A stretch of DNA of 64,000 bases from Daucus carota subsp. sativus. Its lineage: Eukaryota; Streptophyta; Magnoliopsida; Apiales; Apiaceae. The stretch is from positions 31,485,454 through 31,549,453 of the forward strand of contig NC_030389.2 in assembly GCF_001625215.2 (NCBI RefSeq), written 5' to 3'. Shown one piece after another: positions 33,718 through 45,681 of this stretch; the stretch's first letter is position 1; the number at the start of each line of letters is the position of its first letter. The notes beneath the pieces were generated by a model. That model made no database searches, was not told where the DNA came from, and was given only the letters and a program-made list of their open reading frames with translations. A program made the position numbers and the translations under genes.

Positions 33718-36700
33718 GTAATTACACCAGTGATTTTAAACTCGTCTGTAAAGAGAGTGCTTGTTGATAATGGAGCCTCGGTGGATATCTTGTTCTATGA
33801 TGCCTATGAAAAGATGGGATACTCCGATACTTAACTAACACCCTCGGATATGCCTATATATGGCTTCAACAATGTGCAACCAAGATTGAAGGCATGATCC
33901 AACTTCCTGTAACTATGGGTACCGAACCTAAACAAGCCACATGTATGGTAAATTTTTTGGTCGTTAAAGCCTCATCAACCTATAATGCCATCCTTGGGAG
34001 GACTGGAATACATGCTTTTAAGGCAATCCCGTCCACTTACCACATGAAGATTAAATTCCCAACTAGGAACGGAATTGGAGAGGAACTGGGAGATCAGAAA
34101 ATGGCCCGAAGCTGTTATATTGGGGCCTTAAGGTCCGGAGGAACTGGGGGGCAAGTGCTACCCATAGAAGATCTCGATGTCCGAGAAGAGGAAGAAAGAA
34201 GAGGCAAACCTGCCGAAGACTTGGTTCCAATCCCATTGTATACTGAGGAACCTGAAAAGGTCACTTATGTTGGAGCATTACTCCAGGAAGACTTGAAGCA
34301 AGAAATAGTGAGATTCTTGAGGAACAATCGTGATGTTTTTGCTTGGACAGCGGCAGACATGCCAGGTATTGATCCTTTATTCATGACTCATAAGTTGAAT
34401 GTGAATCCTGATAGGAAACCGATTAAGCAAAAGAAGAGGAATTTCGCCCCCGAGAGGCAGGAAGCCATTAAACAGGAGGTCAATAAGTTGTTGGAAGCTG
34501 GGTTTATTGAGGAAATTCAATTTCCAGAATGGCTAGCTAACCCTGTCATGGTCAAGAAGGCCAATGGAAAGTGGAGGATGTGCGTAGACTTCACTGATCT
34601 GAATGATGCTTGTCCCAAGGACTGTTTCCCTCTTCCAAGGATAGACACACTAATAGACGCCACTGATGGCCATGAGATGCTAAGCTTCATGGACGGCTTC
34701 AGCGGATATAATCAGATCCGGATGGACAACGACGATGTCCCCAAGGTATCATTCATTACCGACTTTGGTGTATTCTGTTATTTGGTTATGGATTTTGGAC
34801 TTACGAATGCAGGAGCCACATACCAACGCCTAGCAAACAAAATGTTCAAACATCTGATAGTTAAGACTATGGAAGTATACGTTGATGATATGCTGGTGAA
34901 AAGCTTGAATAAAGTGGATCACCTAGAACATTTGAAAGAAGCTTTTGAAGTCTTGAGGACGCATAAGATGATGTTAAACCCGGCCAAGTGTGCCTTTGGA
35001 GTTGGTTCCGGGAAGTTCCTTGGTCTAATGGTCTCCAAACGTGGTATTGAGGCCAATCCTGACAAAATAAAAGCTATCCTCGACATGGAACCACCCAAAA
35101 GTATAAGGGATGTACAGAAGTTAACAGGTAGGATCGCGGCCCTGGGAAGGTTTGTATCCAAGTCGGGAGACAAATGCTTACCTTTCTTCAAAGCCTTGAA
35201 GAAGGTTAAGAACTTCGAGTGGACAGAAGAGAGCCAAGTAGCTTTTGAAGAACTAAAGAAGTACATGGCAGAGCCACCTCTCCTATCAAAACCCATTGAT
35301 GGTGAGACCTTGTATGTATACCTGGCTGTTTCAGAACAAGCACTGAGCGCTGTATTAGTTCGAGAGGAGTTGAAAGTTCAAAAACCGGTGTACTACGTGA
35401 GCAAGGTTTTGCATGGAGCGGAGCTCAATTACTCGGTGATCGAAAAGTTTGCTTTGGCCATGATTACAGCCTCAAGGAAGTTAAGACCATATTTTCAATC
35501 TCACAAAATAGAAGTCTTGACAGACCAACCTCTTCGTAACGTTATACATTGCCCGAAAGCCAGTGGAAGGTTAATCAAGTGGGCAATTGAGCTCAGAGAG
35601 TTTGATATCTGATACAAACCACGAACAGCGATTAAGGCTCAGGCTTTAGCTGACTTCCTCGTTGAATGTACCATTAACAACGAGGAAGTCGGGGGGCAAG
35701 AGGACAAGATTGAAGACAAGGTTGAAGAACCCAAGCAACCTAAAGAATATTGGTTACTGTTTTTTGACGGGGCTTCAAAAACAAAAGGTAGTGGTGCAGG
35801 ACTCGTGCTCCAAAGCCCCGATGGCTTTACTGTGGAATACACCATTAAGCTGGACTTCCCAACTACTAATAACGAAGCTGAATATGAGGCTTTAATAGTT
35901 GGGCTTGGTTTAGCCCGAACCCTGAGGGTAAGGAACTTGAAGGTCTGTGGTGACTCGAAACTTGTAGTTTTCCAAGTAAATGGTGAGTTTGAAGCTCGGG
36001 AAGACACAATGCTTAGATATTTGAGAATGTTAAAGACCCAAATGGCACTGTTTGAAGAATGCATAGTAGAATATGTGCCGAGGGAGGAAAACACTAAGGC
36101 TGATGCCTTATCACAATTTGTGTCCTCTGATGATGAGGTATGCTCGGGAAGTGTTTATTATCAGGTTATGAGAACCCCAAGCATCGATGCAAAATTAGTT
36201 GCTCCAATTGACACGGGGGCCACCTGGATGGATGAAATCATGTTGCACCTGGAGAATGGTCATCTACCAACCAATACCGACGAAGCACGAAAGTTACAGG
36301 TAAGGGCCCTTAAGTATGTCCTCATTGAGGGGATCTTATACCGGAAGTCATTTGTAATCCCTTACTTGACATGTCTAAGGCCAGATGAGGCAAGGGAAGC
36401 TCTTAGGGAAGTTCACGAAGGGGTATGTGTCCAACACCTTGGAGGAAGGGCATTGGCTCACAAAGTCCCTCGTCTTGGATTTTATTGGCCAGATATGCTT
36501 AAACATGCCCAAGATTATGTGAAAAGATGTGATCGTTGTCAAAGATTCGCACCAATAGTACGACAGCCCCCTGAGATATTGACATCCATTAATACTCCAA
36601 TCCCTTTTGCCATGTGGGGAATGGATATCCTTGGACCATTCCCACTTGCTAGTGCACAAAGGAAGTTCTTGTTGGTAGCCATTGACTACTTTACTAAGTG

Positions 36701-37457
36701 GATTGAGGCCAAACCTCTGGCCAAGATAACCACCGAACAGGTTGCTCAGTTTGTATGGGAAAATATTATCTGCAGGTACGGAATACCACGAATCATATTG
36801 ACAGACAATGGGACTCAGTTCAACAATGCTGAGTTCAAGAGTTATTGTGAAGATTATTCGATTGAATTACGCTTTACCTCAGTTGCTCACCCTCAAGCTA
36901 ATGGGCAGGCTGAGGTGGCTAACAGGATAATCCTTGATGGACTAAAAAAGAGAGTTGAGAAGGCCCAGGGGTTATGGACCGAGGAACTGCTTCCAATACA
37001 TTGGGCGTATCGGACAACTTGTAAAGTTTCTACCGGAACAACCCCTTTCCAGTTAGCTTATGGAGCTGAGGCAGTTGTGCCCCTAGAAATCACACACACG
37101 TCCTCAAGGGTCCAGCACTATGAACCAGGTGCCAATGAGGAAGGCATGAGACTTGCACTCGATATGATTGATGAAATCCGTGATGAAGCTCATGCTAAGA
37201 TTGTGGAAAACTAGAAGCGAGCTTCCTACTATTACAACCTACGGGTTAAAGAACGATACTTTCGAGAAGGAGATCTAGTGCTTAGAAAGGTTGAAGCCTC
37301 TGGAGTGGGCCCCAAGGGCAAGATGGCTCCAAACTGGGAAGGCCCCTATCAAGTTAAGGCCGTTACGGGCCATGGCTCATACAAGCTTCAGACCCTTGAA
37401 GGAATCGAAGTCCCAAGAAGTTGGCACGTGACCAACTTAAAGATATATTATATTTGA
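33718..37457 (+). pseudogene. Tat pol: protease, RT, RNase H, second RNase H, integrase; broken
   Basis: Protease LVDNGASVDILF (about 33758-33793) is followed by TAA at 33832-33834 and a one-base frameshift near 33880. From 33894 one frame holds RT (WRMCVDFTDLNDACPKD, catalytic YVDD) and RNase H (HGAELNYSVIEKFALAM), up to TGA at 35610-35612. The same frame resumes with a second RNase H (LFFDGASKTKGSGAGLV, NNEAEYEAL) and integrase (HLGG...CDRCQ zinc site, then D, D(35)E with MDILGP, TDNGTQF and GQAEVANR) to TAG at 37212-37214. A short chromo-like tail (EGDLVLRKVE, NWEGPYQV) ends at about 37457. Dual RNase H is known from the Tat group. The many single breaks show long residence. Confidence 0.92.
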
Positions 37458-38148
37458 TATTTATCCTATGATATTAGAAGCTAGTAGTTATCACCAAAAT
37501 AAGGTCATGAAGACCATTTCCATGTAGTCGATATCGAAAGTAGTTTATCTCTTTTACTATTATATTAATGAAAGTCCGCAAGATTCTTCCCCTCGGTGTT
37601 TCCAGGTTTATTGAGTTACATGTTATTGCTTTATGAAGAAAAATCCTGAATATGAATACGAGCTTTGAGGCTGAAAAAGGATACCCAGTAAATGCTAAGT
37701 TAAAACATGACGATTAAAAGTCAACCAACCCTGAAGGGTCATCATAATCATTAGAAAACGATTATGAAAATCCTAAGTTATCGATTCGACGTGATCATTA
37801 GAAAATGATTATGAGAATCCCAAGCTGTAAGCTCAGCATAATAATTAGAAAACAATTCGGAGTTTGAAAATTCTAAGTAAGAATTACTCTGAGTTGATCC
37901 CGATTCATGGATTAAAAGTAAAGTCCCGAGGATTACTCTGAGATTTGAATTAACAGATTCAACTAGAATCTTACGAGAGTTAATCTAAAAATATTCTAAG
38001 TAAAGAATATTAAATGCACGATACGCAGAAGATAAAATACGAAACAAAAGTGAACTTAGATAAATAAGTTAAAACCCCAAAGGGTATAAATATCCGAATA
38101 ATTAATTAATTACAAAATAAGCCGCGCAGGGCTAAAAGCGGGCCTAAT
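37458..38148. other. Spacer between Tat pol and the antisense gene
   Basis: Non-coding retroelement sequence. A repeated GATTATGA(A/G)AATCC(T/C)AAG string at about 37760-37830 suggests local duplication. The two genes converge here. Confidence 0.5.
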
Positions 38149-40108
38149 CTAGGGGAGCCCGTCGTCGAAGGCATCTTCATCCTGGTCCTTCCCCTGGAGT
38201 TGGGCCGCGTCTTGGGCCTCCTCAAGAGGGGTCTCATCCAGGGCTTCCACATCTTGGGCTTTTTCCCCAAGATCCGCCCCAGTCTCGTTGGGTTACTCGA
38301 CCTCGAGTTCCTCGGTCAAAATTTCCCCATCTTGGGAATCAACTGGATGCGAATCCCCAAGATTCTCGACCTCCATGGGAGAGGATATTTCCTTCCCTTA
38401 AAGATCTGGAACCGGGAACAGTTCCAGAGTGACCCCCTCGATTTGGGAACCGAGTTCCTCGATTATCTTCACCCAACAAGACTTGAACGTCTCAGGGAAG
38501 CTCGCATCATACTCCGCCACCAGGAGATCCTCAAACTCTTGGGATTTCTTGAAGTCTTCAATGGCTTCCGTTCGAACCCGCGACAGCTCCGCCTCCAGTG
38601 TACGGACCTTTTCCTGCTCAGCCACGAGCTCCGCCTCCACCTTCCTAAATTGCTCAAAGTTGGCGGCCGAGGTCTCGAAGTAACGATCGCGGTCACGTTC
38701 CGCGATCGACTTCTCAGCCCTCACCGCCTTCAAATTATGCACGGCGGCTTGCAGGTAGGTGTTCATCTGCGTAAGATAAACAAAGAAATTACTAAGTAGG
38801 TAAGTAAAAAAATATATAGCAAAGTAAGAAAAAGAAAATCTTCAAATAATGGAAGAAGAGTATTTGGGCCTCACCGTGGCAACCGCTTGGGCCCCCAACA
38901 TCTCGATCTGTAAATCGTCGGAGGACTCGACCACGTGAGCCCGGTCACGCGGGGTCACGACGTTCTTGGACCACTCGGCGGCGGCCCGGGCGTCGCCCAC
39001 AATGGTGTCCTTGTTCAAAAGGCCCCACTGGACCACGTATGGACTTGGATCCTCGTCCACAGCCGTGGGCCTAGGATCCAAAAAGGCCGGGACCTTCTCC
39101 ACAACTTCTTGGGCCCCGCTCTTTCTAGGCCTTTTGACCCTTTGGACCTCGGCCGGCACCACTTTCGCAGCGGCCTTCTCCCTCTTCGCAAAAATAGTAT
39201 TTAATCTTTCCTGGGCTGCAAACATGAAATCAGGAAATGATTAGAACACATAATAAATAACTAAGGCCCAATAAAGGTAAGGGTAAAAGTAAAGTACCCT
39301 CTGGGCCCAAATCGCTAAGCCCGTGTTCCTGGAGCGAAGCCTCAGAAACGAGAACGGAGCAGTGGTGGAGGCAATCCCCGGTTAAAATTTTGATTGTGGC
39401 TTCTTCCTCCACCCTCAATTTTAAAGACCTAACAGGCCCGTCTTCGGCTCTACTAAAGTCCGAATAAAAATAATCGGCCCAGTTCCCCTCGTTTAAATAA
39501 AGGTAAAACCACTGTTTTTTCCAGTGGGGAAGTGAATTAGGGGTTGTGCCCGAAACAAAGATGCTACGGGCCAAGATCCTATATTGGATCTTGACCCAAC
39601 CCTCGTCATTGGGCGCATTAACGAACTTAAAAAGATATCTAAGCACTGAGACACTGGGCTCAATGCCGTGCTTTTTGCACTGGACCAAAAAACAATAAAT
39701 AAACTTCCAGCCGTTGGGCTGGAGTTGGGTTGGACAAACGCGGGCCTCAGCCAAGAGTCTGAAAACAAACTCAGGTTGAGGTAACCTGACGCCCGCATAA
39801 AAAGTTTCTTTGTAAATTCGAATGGCCCCAGGCTTTGGGTAGCAGGCTCGATCGTTTGGGCCTGGGGCCTCGGCCCTATAAGGCCCGTTGATGCCAAACA
39901 GATAGGCTATGGCATCAACGTCCTTTTGATCATATTTAGAAGGAAATTTGTATGCATCTAAATGGAGCAAATTTGGAAAAGCTTGGCCAAACTCAGAAAG
40001 CAAGTCACGAAGAGAAAAAACGCTTGCATGAACGAGAGATTTTTTACCTCGATTGGCCGCAGGAGGCTGAGATAGCTGAGATTGCTGGGAAGAAGATGAA
40101 TCCGCCAT
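38149..40108 (-). CDS. Antisense extra gene of the Tat element (Transposase_28-like), three exons
   Basis: Minus-strand gene between pol and the 3' LTR. Exons 40108-39298, 39215-38875 and 38766 onward join in phase through GTACTT/GCAG and GTGAGG/GCAG introns, giving 506 aa to the first stop (38398-38400). Exon 1 matches the plant 'putative gypsy type transposon' family (Transposase_28): FGINGPYRAEAPGPND, NGWKFIYCFLVQCKKHG, GNWADYFYSDFSRAED. Exon 2 is basic; exon 3 looks like a coiled coil (AEKSIAERDRDRYFE, EAELVAEQEKVRTLEAE). After the first stop the same frame continues as an acidic tail to TAG at 38149-38151, interrupted once more by TAA at 38293-38295. The ATG follows a TATA box by 270 bases. 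Antisense extra ORFs are known in Tat elements such as Grande and Retand; their function is unknown. Here the gene is far better kept than gag-pol. Confidence 0.82.
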
Positions 40109-40378
40109 TGATCTTCAAAAGGATGAAGGCGAAAAACCCAGAAATTGATGAAGGAGGATGAAGACTGATCGGAACCTGGGAAAATCTTTGAAGATCGCCC
40201 GGAAACTGGGAAAAGCCTTGAATATCGGCCGGAATCTGGAAAAAACTTGAAGATAGCCGGAAATGCGCCTGAAAACTCGCCGAAAAACTAGAGAGTGTTT
40301 GAGGGTGTTTGGGAGGATTTTTAGCTCTTGAACTTGGAAATTATTGTGTGAAATGAGAAATGAAATCTCAAGTCACAC

Positions 40379-40386
40379 ATTATATA
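40379..40386 (-). promoter_or_regulatory. TATA box of the antisense gene
   Basis: On the minus strand TATATAAT in the context CTTTCTATATAATGTG lies 270 bases before the antisense start codon. Promoter function is inferred from position. Confidence 0.5.
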
Positions 40387-40774
40387 GAAAGCGTTCGACC
40401 GGTTCACTTGCCGGTAAACCCTAAAATAAACAGGTTGCTACCGGTAAATGGGCTTTGGGCCGGTCACAAAGCCATGTCACAGGCGGGACGCCATGACTTT
40501 GAAAATTCGAACCTATTCTAGAAGGATCTCGAGAATTCTGAAAGACACTCGAAAAATTAAAAGAAAAATAAGCTATATAGGCCTGACAAGTTATAGACTA
40601 AGGCCCACAACATATAACACTACTTGGCTCCCAAAAACACATCTTCTACGCGTGGTACGCACCATGTCTCTCTGGCGGGGCTTGCAACGCCTAAGGAACA
40701 TTCACTTGTTGGGCAAAAACATCGTTTATTTATAAAAAATAAATGATAATTTCATCAAAGTAATAAAGTGACTA
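40387..40774. other. Tat 3' spacer upstream of the hairpin repeats
   Basis: Non-coding. Contains two short GGTAAA(C/T)-type repeats (40415-40450) and the first degenerate GGCG...CGCC pair of the following array at about 40674-40700. Confidence 0.4.
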
Positions 40775-41300
40775 CGTATTCTTGGCGTGGTTAAAAACTA
40801 TGTTTTCTAGGCGCTGCATAGCACGCCTAGGGAACAACAATTTCTTCAACCTTTGACAGGCTTAACTCATCCACGCCCAGGAGACATGTCTCCTCGGCGT
40901 GGTGGATAGCATGCCTCCTTGGCGTGGCTAAGCACGCCAAGGAAGCATCAAAAACTTCAGCCACGACTAGCTTAACTCATCCACGCCCAGGAGACATGTC
41001 TCCTCGGCGTGGTGGATAACATGCCTCCTTGGCGTGGCTAAGCACGCCAAGGAAGCATCAATAGAATCAGCCACGATTGGCTTAACTCATCCACGCCCAG
41101 GAGACATGTCTCCTTGGCATGGCAGATAACATGCCTCCTTGGCGTAGGCACGCCAAGGAAGCATCGCGCGAACCAGCCTTGGATGGCTTAATGCAACCAC
41201 GCCCAGGAGACATGTCTCCTAGGCGTGGTAGTGTACATGTCTCCTTGGCGTGGCAAGGCACGCCCAGGAGACACATCTGGGAAAGCCATCCAAGGCCTCG
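40775..41300. repeat. Hairpin-forming tandem repeat, about 110-bp unit
   Basis: Four clear units start at about 40870, 40980, 41090 and 41197, with a decayed one before them. Each holds two inverted repeats: a 30-bp near-perfect palindrome centred on GGAGACATGTCTCC and flanked by CACGCC/GGCGTG, and a stem CCTTGGCGTG...CACGCCAAGG with a short loop. Unit ends carry GGCTTAACTCATCCACGC. The array lies between the antisense promoter and the 3' LTR. Confidence 0.9.
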
Positions 41301-41598
41301 TTAAAATTATTTAATTCTTTAATCAAAATTCCAAAAATTGGAATAAATTTCAAAAAATCTGGGAAAGCAAAGAAAGTTGAGATTTAATTCTCAAAAACTA
41401 TTTTGGAAATTATTAAAAGGCTCGGAAAATTCTAAAAATTGGAATTTAATCCCAAAAATTCCGATAAAATAGAATTTAGCCTCGAAAAAATGAGAACACC
41501 CGAAGACTTCATCTTGATAAGAAATTCGACAAAATACGCGATGTACGACACTAAAACCTCTTTAAACTTCCGATAAATTACTACGATATTTGTCGAAA
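41301..41598. other. Tat 3' end spacer
   Basis: AT-rich non-coding sequence with AAAATTCCAAAAATTGGAA-like repeats, before the polypurine tract. Confidence 0.5.
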
Positions 41599-41610
41599 GT
41601 TGGGGGCAAA
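41599..41610 (+). promoter_or_regulatory. Polypurine tract of the Tat element
   Basis: GTTGGGGGCAAA lies immediately before the 3' LTR. Plus-strand DNA synthesis would start here. Confidence 0.8.
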
Positions 41611-42093
41611 TGATAGGGATTGGGTTAATTGAGTGTTACGGCCCGATCCAATAAGGGCCCGAGTATCCGGTTTAGTCAGGTCAAATTCCGCTTCGGCCCA
41701 ATAACGGTCCAGACCAGATACGTATGGATCGTGAGGAAAATTTAGATAGACTCGAGGCCCATATAATGGCCCAGTTACGAGCCTGAATCCCACAAGGCTA
41801 CTAACTCTCACGGATAAACGTCCGGGAGTCCATGGTAAACTTTAATACTCGAGGATAAGAGTACTGTCTTATCTCCAACACCGAAGCATACTTCGATAAG
41901 GAGTCTGATACATGGAATCATACTTCCATTCAGCTCCTGACTCCGAAGTATCAATATAAAGGGCTCTATCCCTCCAACCTAGAACTACGTTTTGGATTTG
42001 ATTCTTCTCCTAGCAGAGGATACGTAGGCATCTCGCACCGGCACCAGTCCAAAGCACGAATTGCTCACACCCTTCGTTTTCTGTTCCATAACA
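41611..42093 (+). repeat. 3' LTR of the Tat element
   Basis: 483 bp, pairs with 31143-31604. The TATA box of the 5' copy is altered here (AATATAAA). Followed by ATATA, the target duplication. Confidence 0.95.
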
Positions 42094-43367
42094 ATATATA
42101 TATCATAAATATATATATAGGAGGAAGATCCTAAGAAAACCCGGCTTATTAAGAAAACCGAGAAACTCACTTAATCACCGTTCATCTCATAATTATATTA
42201 TTTATCAAAATATCAATCAAATCTACTTTATAAAGGATAGTATAGTAATCTTCTATATACATTTAATGCATTCAATAAATACATGCATTCAATAAATTCA
42301 ATCAGTACATTTCCTTCCTCAAAAAGATTTGTCTAAGATTTGCTTCAATATTCACGCATAATCCATGCTTCACCAATCAAGCTCCCATATACGGATTAAA
42401 TTATTAAATAATAAATATTATTTAACTGATATAAATAATAAGATATGCAATTAAATGATTTCCTTTTTTATATTATTTATATTTATATCTCATTAATAGT
42501 TAGAGCATTTAGTGTATATTAAATTTGAATTTCAAATTTCAAAATTTCAAAGATTCACCGTGAGAAATAGAAAAGATTTAATAACATTATTTTTAGCATT
42601 TATTTTTATTTATGATTTTTTGACGTAGGAGGTTTCCTAAAGTATTCCTTTAGATATTATTATAAATTTTGTATTCTTACTCTTTTATATTAATTGGTTT
42701 AAGATTCTTCGAAATAATAATTATTAAAAATAATAAAAGAGTCAAAAGAATATCATACGGTGAATATTTTATACAAGAAAAATCTCAAATTTTAAAAGAA
42801 GCTTGCATGACACAAATATTTATTATTAAAAATAATAAAATATTTTAGAGAATCTTCAAAATTTTATTATTTAAGAGCTTATTCTAAAGTACATTTAGAT
42901 AAGATATTTTCATGGGTACTATCATGTGTAAGAAATTCAAATATATTCTCATTAACTATAGGAGAGGTATTTCAGTTTTATTAATATAACATATATGATA
43001 AATGTCATTTAAATGTAATTGGATTCCTTTAAGTGTTTAGATTCATAGTAATAAAATATAACAAGATTCCACTAAGTGTTTTGATGCATATTTCAAAAGA
43101 ATCTTGCATGGCACAAATATATATTATTAAGAATAATAAAATATCTTAGATGCTCTCAAAAAAAAATATCTTAGAGAATCTTTAAAATTTTATTATTTAA
43201 GATCTTATTCTAAATAGCATTTAGATAAGATATTTTCATAGGTACTGTCATGTGCAGTAAATTACTTGAACGGAATCCTATCAAATATTTTCTCATTAAC
43301 TATAGGAGAGGTATTTCAGTTTTATTAATATAACATATGTAAGTCTAAATGTAAAGACAACCCTATC
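42094..43367. mobile_element. (TA)n-bounded element, related to type 3, right end missing
   Basis: After TA-rich sequence (42094-42119) it opens GGAGGAAGATCCTAAG, with AAGAAAACCGAGAAACTC further in. This resembles the reversed right end of the element at 26824-29043. The interior shares AAGATTCC.(C/T)TAAGTGTTTT strings with it. A direct duplication links about 42798-43000 and 43093-43340. No matching right end is seen before the copia LTR. No gene. Confidence 0.5.
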
Positions 43368-44539
43368 TGTTACATAGGGATGATAACTCAACAATACAAC
43401 AGGACAAGTAAATAACACTACGACTGCACCAGAATCGGAAGATACGAAGACAAAGGTTGAAGAAGTCATCTACGGTCTTGAAGGAATAAGTTCACTGGAA
43501 GAAGTTCATTAATATGTTCATGCCTCAGTGAAGAATAAAGATTGAAGTATTCAAGATTGTGGAAGCAATGAAGATGTTGTCCAAGTACTCGAAAGATTTC
43601 AAAGCAACCCCTGAAGCAAGATATTTCAGGATATCTTGGTTGATTATTTATAATCAACAAACTGAAGCATAAACTAACCCGGAACCGACTGATCAATGTT
43701 TGCTGACAAAGAAGGTACAATGTGTGACTTCAGTGTTAGTCGCTTGTGAACCAGACCAGTGCACTAAGCGTCAGCACATACGGAGTTTGCAAAGTATTTA
43801 TCAATCGAAGAATTGATCAAGTCATAACAAGTCATTTATTCAAAGCCAAGCCAAGCCATATGCCTAGCCTCTGCAAGCTATGCCAAAGCTTTCTACTCAA
43901 CTGCCATATGTCAAGCTTTCAGAGTGATCCATATGCATGGGGAAGTGAACTATCTATTATCTATTATATGTGTGCACTTATATATTTGTATATGTACAAA
44001 TATAATTATATATGTATATTTAATTAAATATAATATATAAAATATATATGTATATATGATTTTAAACATATGTATATGTATATTTATATGTATATATATT
44101 TAAATAAATATATATGTATATAGTATATTTATTTATATTTTACATAAACATTTATATATTTAAGTGTGTATATATATTATATAATATGTGCATAAATATA
44201 TCTATATTTAGAAAGAGTTATATATATCTTTATATATATTTATATTTATATTTACACATAATTATATGTATATTATATATATTTAAATATATGAGAATAT
44301 ATTTAAATGTATGTGTATATATATATTACTATATGTTTATATAAATATTATATATATGTATATGTATTTATATATACTTTTCTTTATATTTTTATGTTTA
44401 TATTTATTTTTATAAATAACTATATATATATATTTATATATATTTGTATGTACATATAATTATATATTATATATATTTGAATATATGAGAATATATTTAA
44501 ATATATGTACATATATATTATTATATGTTCATATAAATA

Positions 44540-44573
<34 letters not shown>

Positions 44574-44759
44574 ATATATTTATATATACTTTTATTTATT
44601 AATATAAACACAACATAATATATTATATTATATATTATATGCATGCATGAGATGATGTCATGTGTCTACTACAACTAGGGTTTGCATGTACATGATGATG
44701 TCAGGTGTCCACGCAGCTAGGGTTTCATTGGTCACTTCTCTCTTCCTCGTGTATACTTT

Positions 44760-45252
44760 GGCGCAAGTATGGTTAAGAGTTAACCAAGAGTGATAACAGC
44801 ATACATGGTAGACACTGGCGCAACTTTCACATTGAAGTATAAAGACTAAGGCCATACATATACACTGGTGGGATGTGCTGAGGCGCAAGTTGGCAAAACC
44901 CCATAACAACCTTGCGCCTCCATGGAGTGATAACAGTGTACTGTTGGCGCAAGTTATATACTCCTGCTGCAGAAACTATGGCAGAGAAACTTGTATACAC
45001 TACTGCATGATTCTGTGGCGCAACTTCAATAGCGCAAGTTGGTATATGGGTGTATGTGGCGCAAGTTTTTTTAGAGGCCAAGTGAAGGGATTTGAAGAGA
45101 GAGAACAAGGGGATTGTTCCCCTCTGGCGCAAGTGTGTCCACGCACAAATTGAAGTCAGTTTCACTGTGAGGCGCAACTTTCAGCTACTTAAATTATTTC
45201 TAAGTCATGTGCATAGTGAAGTTGTCCAAGCGCAAGTCCAGTGGCGCCAACT
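44760..45252 (+). promoter_or_regulatory. Twelve GGCGCAA(G/C)TT-like boxes upstream of the LTR TATA box
   Basis: Boxes start at 44760, 44817, 44882, 44946, 45017, 45031, 45058, 45126, 45171, 45229 and 45243, with one in reverse at 44911. The TATAAATA box is 36 bases after the last. The core resembles E2F-type GGCGC sites. The layout is that of a U3 enhancer; activity is inferred. Confidence 0.6.
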
Positions 45253-45287
45253 CAATTCTGTTAACCATGATTAGTTTATGAAAAGCC

Positions 45288-45295
45288 TATAAATA
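45288..45295 (+). promoter_or_regulatory. TATA box of the copia LTR
   Basis: TATAAATA in the context GCCTATAAATACCCC. The transcript would start about 30 bases on, near the ACACACTCTTGACAC stretch. Confidence 0.65.
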
Positions 45296-45681
45296 CCCCA
45301 TGTGTGTTCTCACAATTGTAACACACTCTTGACACATATTGTACAAACTCTCTCCACACAACCCCTTAGCTTAGCACACCAAAAGAAATATATTTTTAGA
45401 AGCTAGGGGTTGTAGTGTTTGTATCAATAGTCATTGTAGCCAACCTTCGGGTTTGGATTTATAGCATCCTTCGAGGTATTTATCAATATACAGATATACC
45501 TTGGAAAATATTGTTTGTTGGTTTAATATTTTCATATCCTCAGAAACCGACCCAATAAATATCCGGAACACGAAACCCATTACAGAACTGCAATTTGTTT
45601 ATCCGCAAGATTCGAAAGAATTTTAAATTACAGTGAGTATCGTATTCAACCCCCCTTCTACGATACTTTGGACCTAATAAT

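Larger units (their letters stand above)
31143..42093 (+). mobile_element. Tat-lineage Ty3/gypsy LTR retrotransposon, decayed
   Basis: Full-length element: 5' LTR 31143-31604, 3' LTR 41611-42093, both opening TGATAGGGATTGGG and closing CCATAACA, with target duplication ATATA on both sides (31138-31142 and 42094-42098). The primer site matches that of Tat-group elements, a polypurine tract precedes the 3' LTR, and pol has a second RNase H domain, a Tat hallmark. The sense genes carry several stops and a MITE. An antisense gene occupies 38149-40108. Confidence 0.95.
43368..45679 (+). repeat. Copia-type LTR (SIRE/Maximus-like), about 2.3 kb
   Basis: The right boundary is set by a primer site (45682-45693). 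The left boundary TGTTACATAGGG is my best guess, because no second LTR is in the window to confirm it. It holds a long AT-rich TA/TG low-complexity tract (about 43970-44640), a GGCGCAAGTT array (44760-45252), a TATA box (45288-45295) and a probable transcribed R/U5 part. Confidence 0.6.

Noticed and set aside
35639..36094. Minus-strand frame opposite the Tat second RNase H
   Set aside because: Shadow of a clear RNase H domain on the plus strand; no promoter or splice logic.
38200..38799. 199-codon plus-strand frame
   Set aside because: Lies opposite the antisense gene, whose exons join in phase and carry recognisable domains.
43970..44650. Tyr/Ile-rich frames on both strands
   Set aside because: Produced by AT-rich low-complexity DNA in the copia LTR.
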